Assembly: GCF_900198195.1 (NCBI RefSeq)
Contig: NZ_LT899436.1
Coordinates: 2,819,001-2,883,000, forward strand
Direction: 5' to 3'
Length of the DNA: 64,000 bases
Source: Tenacibaculum jejuense
GTDB taxonomy: Bacteria; Bacteroidota; Bacteroidia; Flavobacteriales; Flavobacteriaceae
The position numbers were made by a program, and so were the translations under genes. Shown here piece by piece: positions 57,420 through 64,000 of this stretch (positions are counted from its first letter, which is position 1; every line of letters begins with the position of its first letter). The notes beneath the pieces are model-generated. The model saw only the letters and a list, made by a program, of their open reading frames with translations. It did no database searches and was not told where the DNA came from.

Positions 57420-58262
57420 TTAGACTCTTACAAAACTCTTTGGCATTAAATCTGGCAATACATATGTATTTTGTTGTTCAGACTTTCGTTCTTCACCGAT
57501 ATCCATTAAATATTCTATAATAGCATTTCGCGTTTTCTTGTATACAGGATTATCATTTAAATCTGTTTTATCTCGAGGTCGTTCAATGTTTATTTTAAAT
57601 TCTGGACCTAAAGTAGCGTTTGGTCCAGGTCTTAATGGAATAATTCGATCTGCCATATAAATTCCCTCATCTACATCATTTGTAATTAACAATGCTGTAC
57701 GTTTGTCTTTACCCCAAATCTTTAATATTTGATCTTGAAGATTACCTCTAGTTAAGGCATCTAAAGCTCCTAACGGTTCATCCATAATAATCATATCTGG
57801 CTTCATAGCTAAAGCTCGAGCTACAGCAACACGCTGACGCATTCCTCCAGATAATTCTTTTGGTAATTTGTTAATAGCAGGAGTTAAACCTACCATTTCT
57901 ATATAATGTCCTGCTTTTCTTTTCCAGACTGCTTTTTCCCTTTTAGGAAAAGCCTCTTTTACAGCCATTAATACATTCTGTTCAACAGTTAACCATGGTA
58001 ATAATGAATAATTTTGAAAAATTACACCTCTCTCATGACTCGTTCCTTTAACAGGCTCGCCTTTAAATAAAACTTCTCCACTAGTAGGCTCTAATAAACC
58101 ATTGATTAAATTTACTAAGGTAGTTTTACCACTTCCTGTAAACCCAACTATAGCTACAAATTCTCCTTCTTCAATAGATAAATTAATATTTGATAAAACT
58201 TCAGTAGCTTGTTCTCCTACACCATAGGTCTTATTAATATTTTTTAATTCTAAATATGCCAT
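57420..58262 (-). CDS. Nitrate ABC transporter ATPase (NrtC/NrtD-type), first copy
   Basis: 280 residues. Walker A GFTGSGKTT (40-48), Q-loop in VIFQNYSLLPWLTV, canonical signature LSGGMRQRVAVARA, Walker B MIIMDEPLG. Unlike cyanobacterial NrtC it has no substrate-binding C-terminal domain. The switch position reads LLITNDVDEG, Asn in place of the usual His, so its ATPase site may be impaired and the other ATPase may carry hydrolysis at one site. It lies 11 bp after nrtB. Confidence 0.88.
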   Translation of the reverse strand: MAYLELKNINKTYGVGEQATEVLSNINLSIEEGEFVAIVGFTGSGKTTLVNLINGLLEPTSGEVLFKGEPVKGTSHERGVIFQNYSLLPWLTVEQNVLMAVKEAFPKREKAVWKRKAGHYIEMVGLTPAINKLPKELSGGMRQRVAVARALAMKPDMIIMDEPLGALDALTRGNLQDQILKIWGKDKRTALLITNDVDEGIYMADRIIPLRPGPNATLGPEFKINIERPRDKTDLNDNPVYKKTRNAIIEYLMDIGEERKSEQQNTYVLPDLMPKSFVRV

Positions 58263-58273
58263 ATCTTGTAGTT

Positions 58274-59422
58274 TTATATTCCTTCACTTTTATTAAATGA
58301 AACCATATTTTGAATAGTTAGCATGAATCGATCTAAAAGGAAACCAATAATTCCAATCACAAACATCGCTACGATAATTTTAGAGTTTGAATCGTTAGCT
58401 CCATTTTGGAATTCTTCCCAAACAAAAAGCCCTAAACCTGGACTTTGTGCCAATAATTCAATTGCAATTAAAACCATCCAAGCTACAGATAATGTAATAC
58501 GTAAACCGGTAAAAATCAACGGTAAAGATGAAGGTAAAATTACCTTGAATACTTTTTGCAATGGTCCTAATTTTAAAACCTTTGCTACATTGATATAATC
58601 TTTATCTACTGTTGAAACTCCAACAGCTGTATTTACTAAAGTTGCCCACATTGCGCACAAACCAACACTTATAAAAGAAATAACAAATGAGTTATCTGTA
58701 CTAGTACCAATTAATAATGTTTTTACAATCATGAATACTAATAAATACCAAACGACAGGAGAAACTGGTTTAAAAATTTGAATAAACCAATTAAAGGCAT
58801 TTCTTAACTTATCACTTAACCCAATCACAATTCCGATAGGAACAGCTATAAAAAACGCTAATAAGAATCCAGCAAATACCGTTTTAAGACTTGTTAAAAC
58901 AATATCGATAAAAGAAGCTCTACCTGTATATTCTATTAATTCTTTTTTTGCGACTTTACCTGCACTAATTAATGCGGCATTTTCTTTATTGAATACTTTT
59001 ATTTTTTCATTTAAAGATGCAGTTTTATCTCTAAATGCTTTTTTATCTTCTAAAATGATAAAGTGATCATTAATCAAAGTCATAACTGAAGCCCAAACCA
59101 TAGTTGGAGAAGGTAAAGTGTTTGTTTGGCAAGTAGCGTCACCTGATGCAAAACAAGATTTAAGTGCTGCTGCTGCTGCTTCCCCTTGATCTGCAAGAGT
59201 TTTTTCTACTCTATAATTTATCTCTCTTTGTCTTAAACCTTCAGCTCCTAAATGCCAAATACCTATAAAAACTACTATAGAAGCGAAAGGAATACCTACT
59301 TTTTTTAAGGTTGATAATAAGTTAAAACTTGGTTTTTTAACACTTACTTTACTAAAAAGTGTTTTAATTACCTTTTGCCACTTTGCTTCCGCTGGTTGAT
59401 TTACTGTTACACTTTGCTTCAT
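58274..59422 (-). CDS. nrtB: Nitrate ABC transporter permease
   Basis: 382 residues, longer than typical NrtB (~270-280). A first span (~48-65) is followed by an extra ~105-residue loop, probably periplasmic, with two close cysteines in SCFASGDATCQTN. The usual permease core (from ~170) has the EAA-type loop YINVAKVLKLGPLQKVFKVI and LPSSLPLIFTGLRI. It moves nitrate (or nitrite) across the inner membrane together with the two ATPases. Second gene of the operon, 26 bp after nrtA. Confidence 0.9.
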   Translation of the reverse strand: MKQSVTVNQPAEAKWQKVIKTLFSKVSVKKPSFNLLSTLKKVGIPFASIVVFIGIWHLGAEGLRQREINYRVEKTLADQGEAAAAALKSCFASGDATCQTNTLPSPTMVWASVMTLINDHFIILEDKKAFRDKTASLNEKIKVFNKENAALISAGKVAKKELIEYTGRASFIDIVLTSLKTVFAGFLLAFFIAVPIGIVIGLSDKLRNAFNWFIQIFKPVSPVVWYLLVFMIVKTLLIGTSTDNSFVISFISVGLCAMWATLVNTAVGVSTVDKDYINVAKVLKLGPLQKVFKVILPSSLPLIFTGLRITLSVAWMVLIAIELLAQSPGLGLFVWEEFQNGANDSNSKIIVAMFVIGIIGFLLDRFMLTIQNMVSFNKSEGI

Positions 59423-59448
59423 GATCTATATGTTTTTTGGTTTTTTCT

Positions 59449-60834
59449 TTATTTATCTTTATTCCCTATTGAAAAACTATTGATATAACCTATAGGGTCT
59501 TTCGCATCAAACTTTTTACCATCGATAAAGTCTGTGGTTGCTGGTTTATAACCATCTGTTTGTGGAATATCACTTGCTGGGATTTTTCCTTCTTTCACTA
59601 ATAATTCAGCTGCTTTCTTCCAGATATCTGGTCTATAAATTTTTTGAATCGTTTCTGGATACCAATTTGCAGCTTTGGCTTCTGGAATTTGTCCCCAACG
59701 ACGCATTTGTGTTAAAAACCAAATTCCATCTGAATAAAAAGGATATGTCGCATGATATTTATAAAACACATTGAAATCTTTCATTTGTCTTTTGTCTCCT
59801 TTTTCAAACTCAAAAGTACCTGTCATTGAATTCGCTAACACAGACTCTGGAGCTCCTACATATTGAGGTTTAGATAAGATCTTAACTGCTTCTGCTCTAT
59901 TCTCTGGCTGATCTAACCATTTCCCTGCTCTTATTAATGCTTTAGTTACTGCTGTCGCTGTATTTGGATTCTCTTCAATGAATTTTTTAGTCATTACAAA
60001 TACCTTCTCTGGATTATTTTTCCAGATATCATAATTTGTAGTTACTGGAACTCCAATTCCTTTAAAAACTGCTTGTTGGTTCCAAGGTTCTCCTACACAA
60101 TATCCATAAATAGTTCCTGATTCAAGAGTTGCAGGCATTTGTGGTGGTGGCGTTACTGATAATAATACTTCAGCATCTATTTGTCCTTGAGTATTCTCTG
60201 CCGTATACATTCCTGGATGAATACCTGCAGCAGCTAACCAATAACGAATTTCATAATTGTGTGTAGATACAGGAAATACCATTCCCATTTTAAATGGCTT
60301 TGTTTTTCTGTACTCGTCTATAACAGGTTTTAATGCATCTGCTTTTATTGGATGAATTGGTTTTCCTTCTTTGTCTTTAGGAACGTTTGGCTTCATTTTA
60401 GCCCAAACATCGTTAGAAACCGTAATACCATTTCCGTTTAAATCCATAGAAAATGTAGTTACTAATTCTGCTTGTCTACCAAAACCTGCTCCTGCAGCAA
60501 TTGGCTGTCCTGCTAACATATGCGAACCATCTAATTGTCCATCTATAACTCTATCTAATACATTTTTCCAATTTGATTGCGCCTCAACTGATACGAATAA
60601 TCCTTCATCTTCAAAATAGCCTTTCTCTTTAGCAATTGCTAAAGGTGCCATATCTGTTAACTTTATAAAACCAAAAGTTAATTGAGGTTTTTCAATTTCT
60701 AAACCAGTAGTTTTAACTTCTTCTTTAGTTTCGGCTTTTACTTCTTTTTTTTCTTTACCTCCACAAGAATTCAATAAAACAGCTAATGCTATTACTGAAA
60801 TTGTTCTCTGTAGTATAGTTTTCATTTTTTTCAT
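59449..60834 (-). CDS. nrtA: Nitrate-binding lipoprotein of the ABC transporter
   Basis: From the ATG at 60834 the product (461 residues) starts [20 protein letters not shown] and reaches a lipobox LNSC (C24). The mature part has the NrtA/NasF-type substrate-binding layout: [20 protein letters not shown] at the start, [16 protein letters not shown], the [13 protein letters not shown] segment and [13 protein letters not shown] near the end. It captures nitrate in the periplasm. The frame runs open to 60978, but that part encodes the promoter region and gives no signal peptide. First gene of the operon. Confidence 0.93.
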   Translation of the reverse strand: MKKMKTILQRTISVIALAVLLNSCGGKEKKEVKAETKEEVKTTGLEIEKPQLTFGFIKLTDMAPLAIAKEKGYFEDEGLFVSVEAQSNWKNVLDRVIDGQLDGSHMLAGQPIAAGAGFGRQAELVTTFSMDLNGNGITVSNDVWAKMKPNVPKDKEGKPIHPIKADALKPVIDEYRKTKPFKMGMVFPVSTHNYEIRYWLAAAGIHPGMYTAENTQGQIDAEVLLSVTPPPQMPATLESGTIYGYCVGEPWNQQAVFKGIGVPVTTNYDIWKNNPEKVFVMTKKFIEENPNTATAVTKALIRAGKWLDQPENRAEAVKILSKPQYVGAPESVLANSMTGTFEFEKGDKRQMKDFNVFYKYHATYPFYSDGIWFLTQMRRWGQIPEAKAANWYPETIQKIYRPDIWKKAAELLVKEGKIPASDIPQTDGYKPATTDFIDGKKFDAKDPIGYINSFSIGNKDK

Positions 60835-60847
60835 TGATGAGTTTTTA

Positions 60848-60884
60848 TACGTATTAATACTTAGTTTTAACAAATATATACGTA
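60848..60884 (-). promoter_or_regulatory. nrtA promoter with conserved 16-bp nitrate-regulon box
   Basis: On the minus strand TATATTTG (60878-60871) is an exact -7 box. The box TAAGTATTAATACGTA (60863-60848) lies 7 nt downstream of it and 13 nt before the ATG. A second TACGTA (60879-60884) abuts the -7 box upstream. The box is 15/16 identical to that of nirB. Its position at the expected transcription start suggests repression or a double role. Confidence 0.6.
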
Positions 60885-60982
60885 CTCCTTTATATAGCTT
60901 ATGATAATACCCATAGCTAAACATCTTTTTAAACCATAACAAAAACTGACAAAACGCAGGTTTTTGACAAACCCTCAATAAA

Positions 60983-61011
60983 TACGTAGTTTTAAGACTA
61001 AAAAATACGTA
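60983..61011. promoter_or_regulatory. Distal pair of TACGTA sites upstream of nrtA
   Basis: TACGTA at 60983-60988 and at 61006-61011, start-to-start distance 23 bp, about 150-175 bp before the nrtA ATG. The left one is in the context ATACGTAGTTTTA, shared with the nirB promoter. They lie between the nrtA promoter and the terminator of the FNR-like gene. Confidence 0.4.
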
Positions 61012-61045
61012 AAAAGAAAAATGTTGCTTAATTACTTAAACAACA
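61012..61045 (-). terminator. Intrinsic terminator of the FNR-like gene
   Basis: On the minus strand TGTTGTTTAA (61045-61036) pairs with TTAAGCAACA (61031-61022) around a TTAC-type loop, one G-T pair, followed by TTTTTCTTTTT. It separates the regulator from nrtA, which is on the same strand. Confidence 0.8.
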
Positions 61046-61076
61046 CTTTTGCTTTATATTCTAAAAAATTAAATAC

Positions 61077-61808
61077 TTAACTATCTAAGAAAAAATTATG
61101 CTGACTAATTTCAGCTTTTAAGCCTTCTACATCTAGAATACTTATTTTTTTACCTCTAGCACCAATAAACTGTTCCTTTTTCAGACTAGAAAAAGTACGA
61201 ATTACTTGTTCTTCTGTAGTCCCTGCATAATCTGCATACTCTTTACGAGTTAACAATAAGTTCAAATAGCCCCCAGTAGTTCCAAACTTTCTATTTATAT
61301 ATAATAAGGTATCTATTACTCTTTCTCTTACAGTCATTTGAGAAATTGTTTTTACCTTACTTTCACTTCTGTTCAGTTCGTTTGCATAGAATAACATCAT
61401 ATCATAAGATAATTTAGCACTACTTAATAATGCTTCTTGCAAATGTTCTTTAGAAAAATAACACAATAAAGTATCTTCTAGAGCTACAGCACCTATTGGA
61501 TAAGACTCTTCTGTTCCAAAACCACGATGACCAACTACTTCTCCGTCTTTTGCAAATCGAACAATTTGCTCTTTACCATTGATTCCTGTTCTAAAAACTT
61601 TAGCAGTTCCTTCTAGAATTATAAATAAACCATTCACCATAGCTCCCTCCATTATAAACTGCTGTCCTTTTTTACATCGTAAAAGTTTTTTGTTTTCAAC
61701 AAATTTTGAAATATTTTGATTCTTACGATTTACGTATATCAAACAGTTAATATTTAAACAGTTTTGACAAGAATAATTCGAATTAGTGATGTTGTTTTTT
61801 GTACTCAA
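61077..61808 (-). CDS. FNR-type Crp/Fnr regulator with candidate iron-sulfur cysteines
   Basis: 243 residues. The N-terminus has C14, C17 and C22 (SCQNCLNINC), and a fourth cysteine C116 (TLLCYFS) at the place of FNR Cys122, so a [4Fe-4S] oxygen- or NO-sensing cluster is likely. A cyclic-nucleotide-like beta-roll follows (~45-130), then a dimer helix and a winged helix (LTRKEYADYAGTTEEQVIRT) whose recognition helix keeps the FNR Glu and Arg. The start is TTG: an in-frame stop codon lies two codons before it and the next in-frame ATG (codon 53) would remove the cysteines. The promoter carries a nitrate-regulon box variant. Confidence 0.88.
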   Translation of the reverse strand: MSTKNNITNSNYSCQNCLNINCLIYVNRKNQNISKFVENKKLLRCKKGQQFIMEGAMVNGLFIILEGTAKVFRTGINGKEQIVRFAKDGEVVGHRGFGTEESYPIGAVALEDTLLCYFSKEHLQEALLSSAKLSYDMMLFYANELNRSESKVKTISQMTVRERVIDTLLYINRKFGTTGGYLNLLLTRKEYADYAGTTEEQVIRTFSSLKKEQFIGARGKKISILDVEGLKAEISQHNFFLDS

Positions 61809-61831
61809 AAGCTAAAATTAAGTCTGGAAAT

Positions 61832-61857
61832 TACGTAATAATACTTGTTCAAAATAA
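61832..61857 (-). promoter_or_regulatory. FNR-like gene promoter with a variant of the nitrate-regulon box
   Basis: On the minus strand CAAGTATTATTACGTA (61847-61832) has the same 7-2-7 layout as the nirB and nrtA boxes with few changes. It lies 23 bp before the TTG start. TTATTTTG (61857-61850), a one-mismatch -7 octamer, is 2 nt upstream of it. Confidence 0.55.
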
Positions 61858-61945
61858 TCTGATTTTCATTTTTCTCAAATTATTAAAATAAAGGTTCTAT
61901 TTTTTTAATAATTCATTTTGAATGATTCTTTTTTATGATATCTAT

Positions 61946-61962
61946 AGTAATTAAAAATTACT
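61946..61962. promoter_or_regulatory. Palindrome between the FNR-like gene and moeA
   Basis: AGTAATT-AAA-AATTACT, a perfect 7-bp inverted repeat with 3-bp centre, 68 bp before the moeA start. It may be an operator of the moeA operon (for example for the ModE-like protein encoded there). It is AT-rich and so could be chance. Confidence 0.3.
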
Positions 61963-62029
61963 TCTAATTGATTAAAAATTAACCCTCTATTTTCATTATG
62001 TTTATGAAGATATAACGAAAATATAAGTT

Positions 62030-63220
62030 ATGATTTCTGTTGAAAACGCTATTCAAACTCTAAAAAAATATAGTAAAATAGGTACTAATTTTGTAGATAA
62101 AACCTTAGAAAAAGCTAATGGATATTTATTAGCTGAAGCTATTATTGCTCCTATTGATTTGCCTCCTTTTAATCAGTCTGCTATGGATGGTTATGGTTTA
62201 TGTTTATTTGATGATTATAAAAATCAAAATGAATATAAAATAGTTGGTGAAATTAAAGCTGGTGATACGAAAACTTATCATTTAAAAAAAGGGGAAGCTG
62301 TACGTATTTTAACTGGAGCTGCTGTTCCGAGTAGTGTAGACACTATTATCATGCAGGAAAAAACTTCATTACATAACAATGTGGTTACAATTCAAGAAGA
62401 AATCTCTTTTCAAAAAAATATAAGATTGAAAGGCGAACAGGTAAAAAAAGGAACAATCGCATTAGAAAAAAGAACAGTAGTTAATCCTGCTATTGTAGGT
62501 TTTTTGTATTCTTTAGGTATCGATACTGTAAAAGTTATCCAAAAACCTAGTATTGGAATCATCTCAACCGGCAACGAATTAATTGAAACCGGTAAAACTT
62601 TAGCTTACGGAGAGATTTATGAAAGTAATTCTAAAATGTTAATTAGCGCTTTATATAATTTAAAATTCTATGATATTAACATATATAAAGTTAAAGATGA
62701 TTATGATGGTACATTATCTACAATTACCTCTTCAATAAATAAACATGATATTGTTTTAATATCTGGAGGAATTTCTGTTGGTAAGTATGATTTTGTATTC
62801 AAAGCTTTGCAAGAGCTTAATGTAAACGAATTGTTTTACAAAGTAAATCAGAAACCTGGAAAACCTATATTTTATGGTGTTAAAAATGAAACTCAAATAT
62901 TTGGGTTACCTGGAAATCCTGCTGCAACATTAACTTGTTTTTATACTTATGTCCATATAGCGCTTCAAAAGTTTGCTGGTAAAATAAATATTGAATTACC
63001 TAGAAAAAAAGCAATATTATCTAACGCTTATACTAAAAAAAGGCAACGTTCAGAATTCTTAATGGCTAAATACAATCAAGGAACTATCAAAATTTTAGAT
63101 CAACAGGGTGCTGCAATGCTACAAACGTTTGCTGCTGCTAATGCTTTAATTTATATTCCTGAGAATATTAATACTGTAGAAATTAACGATACTGTAGAAA
63201 CTATTTTACTCCCACTTTAA
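62030..63220 (+). CDS. moeA: Molybdopterin molybdenumtransferase MoeA
   Basis: 396 residues, normal length. Typical MoeA features: LPPFNQSAMDGYG near residue 45, ILTGAAVPSSVDTIIMQE near 105, GIISTGNELIETG near 180, the ISGGISVGKYDF motif near 245 and PGNPAATLTCF near 295. It inserts molybdate into molybdopterin to finish the cofactor of nitrate reductase and other molybdoenzymes. It is the first gene of a rightward operon with a ModE-like gene one base after it and mobA. Confidence 0.95.
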   Translation: MISVENAIQTLKKYSKIGTNFVDKTLEKANGYLLAEAIIAPIDLPPFNQSAMDGYGLCLFDDYKNQNEYKIVGEIKAGDTKTYHLKKGEAVRILTGAAVPSSVDTIIMQEKTSLHNNVVTIQEEISFQKNIRLKGEQVKKGTIALEKRTVVNPAIVGFLYSLGIDTVKVIQKPSIGIISTGNELIETGKTLAYGEIYESNSKMLISALYNLKFYDINIYKVKDDYDGTLSTITSSINKHDIVLISGGISVGKYDFVFKALQELNVNELFYKVNQKPGKPIFYGVKNETQIFGLPGNPAATLTCFYTYVHIALQKFAGKINIELPRKKAILSNAYTKKRQRSEFLMAKYNQGTIKILDQQGAAMLQTFAAANALIYIPENINTVEINDTVETILLPL

Positions 63221-63221
63221 A

Positions 63222-63569
63222 ATGAACTATAAAATAAAAAGTAGAATATGGATTGAAGTTGATGATCGTGTCTTTTTAGGTGAAGGTCGAATTCAACTTT
63301 TAAAAGCAGTACATCAAGAAGGCTCATTATCAAAAGCAGCCAAATATTTAAATTTATCTTATAAAAAAGCATGGCATTTATTAAATTCAATAAACTCTTC
63401 AGGAAAAGAACCCGTAACTATAAATACTATTGGTGGTAAAGGTGGTGGCGGAACTGAACTTACTGAATATGGAAAAGATTTGATTAGAGTATTTGAAAAT
63501 ATCAATAAGAATTGTTGGTCTTTTTTAGATCAAGAGTTGGAAACTTTAAAAAACCTTCATGAAAAATAA
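63222..63569 (+). CDS. ModE N-terminal-type winged-helix regulator
   Basis: 115 residues. The winged helix (LLKAVHQEGSLSKAAKYLNL then SYKKAWHLLNSIN) and the wing IGGKGGGGTELTEYG are those of the ModE/LysR-type N-terminal domain. It has no C-terminal molybdate-binding TOBE (Mop) domains, so it either senses molybdate with a partner or not at all. It is placed between moeA and mobA and overlaps mobA by 11 bp. Confidence 0.88.
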   Translation: MNYKIKSRIWIEVDDRVFLGEGRIQLLKAVHQEGSLSKAAKYLNLSYKKAWHLLNSINSSGKEPVTINTIGGKGGGGTELTEYGKDLIRVFENINKNCWSFLDQELETLKNLHEK

Positions 63570-64000
63570 TAATATTACAGGAATTGTTTTGGCAGGTGGT
63601 AAAAGTTCTAGAATGGGAACTGATAAAAGTAAAATTGTTTTCAATGGAAAAACTTTTATAGAGCATAGTATTTCTGCTTTAGAATGTATTACTTCAGATA
63701 TTATAATTATTTCTAATACTAGCGATCATGATACTTTTTCTTATGAAAGAATTCCAGATGAAATTCAAAATTTCGGTCCCGTTGCAGGAATTTATAGCGG
63801 ATTAAAAGCCATTAAAACTGAATATGCTATTATTTTAAGTTGTGATATTCCTTTAATTAATTCCTATGTATTAAATAAACTTGTTCATGCTATTGATAAT
63901 GAATTTGATATTATTCAATTTGAATATCAGGATAAGGCCACTCCTCTGATCGCACTATATCATAAAAACTGCCTTTCTAGATTTGAACATGCAATAAACC
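63559..64000 (+). CDS. mobA: Molybdenum cofactor guanylyltransferase MobA (partial)
   Basis: The first 147 codons are in the window; the gene continues past the right edge. The product starts MKNNNITGIVLAGGKSSRMG, with the nucleotidyltransferase motif LAGGxSxRMGxDK, and shows FGPVAGIYSGL and LSCDIPLI as in MobA. It attaches GMP to the molybdenum cofactor, the form used by bacterial nitrate reductases. The ATG overlaps the ModE-like gene by 11 bp. An assimilatory nitrate reductase gene is expected nearby beyond the edge. Confidence 0.9.
   Translation, partial: MKNNNITGIVLAGGKSSRMGTDKSKIVFNGKTFIEHSISALECITSDIIIISNTSDHDTFSYERIPDEIQNFGPVAGIYSGLKAIKTEYAIILSCDIPLINSYVLNKLVHAIDNEFDIIQFEYQDKATPLIALYHKNCLSRFEHAIN

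Noticed and set aside
60835..60978. Upstream extension of the nrtA frame to 60978
   Set aside because: It covers the promoter and regulatory boxes; the ATG at 60834 gives a proper lipoprotein signal.
61809..62029. Molybdenum-cofactor riboswitch before moeA
   Set aside because: I looked for a structured, GC-richer leader; the region is plain AT-rich sequence with only a short palindrome.

Overview
This window is chromosomal DNA from a marine-type member of the Flavobacteriaceae (Bacteroidota). The evidence is an AT-rich composition, Bacteroidota -7 promoter boxes of the form TAnnTTTG, type IX secretion (T9SS) sorting domains of both type A and type B, a PorP/SprF protein, an Alginate_exp porin, and lineage-typical small proteins (Lacal_2735 and DUF2452 families). 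Tenacibaculum, Polaribacter or Aquimarina relatives are plausible, but the genus cannot be fixed from sequence reading alone. No rRNA, tRNA, insertion sequence, prophage or CRISPR array was seen.

Left part (1-18 kb): a PLP enzyme of the Cys/Met-metabolism fold with a long N-terminal extension; then a SprF-like protein and a ~2,900-residue adhesin read leftwards as one unit. The adhesin has three cassettes of 25-residue BspA/DUF285 repeats (8, 11 and 14 units), Fn3-like domains, fifteen 75-residue MBG repeats in an exact 225-bp array, and a type B T9SS signal. Divergent from it lies an operon of two tandem LytS-type histidine kinases, the second with a degenerate catalytic core, and a LytTR response regulator. 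This operon ends in a perfect 16-bp hairpin that contains the start codon of the next lipoprotein gene. A LipL32-family secreted protein follows, flanked by its own terminators.

Middle part (18-37 kb): mostly envelope proteins of unknown function, many with signal peptides or lipoboxes: a rightward four-gene operon beginning with a MORN/YwqK-like protein, then a long leftward series including a CHAP amidase, a large TPR-like secreted protein, ankyrin-repeat, DUF1266 and DUF3592 proteins. A small housekeeping cluster (Lacal_2735, DUF2452, FAD oxidoreductase) follows. Downstream of the leftward SLC5-type symporter gene there is a candidate small RNA.

Right part (38-64 kb): a nitrate/nitrite assimilation region. 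nirB-nirD-DUF4202-NarX-like kinase form one operon; a NarL-type regulator lies further right, separated by a ~2,470-residue surface metalloprotease-like gene. An astacin lipoprotein follows, then a leftward operon nrtA-nrtB-two ATPases-Alginate_exp porin, an FNR-type regulator with four candidate iron-sulfur cysteines and a TTG start, and moeA-modE-like-mobA running off the right edge. The nitrate reductase itself is not in the window.

The most interesting non-coding signal is a 16-bp inverted repeat, TAAGTATTWATACGTA, in front of nirB and nrtA, with a close variant before the FNR-like gene and related half-sites before the NarL-like gene. Its 7-2-7 layout resembles NarL sites of proteobacteria, and it probably defines the nitrate regulon.
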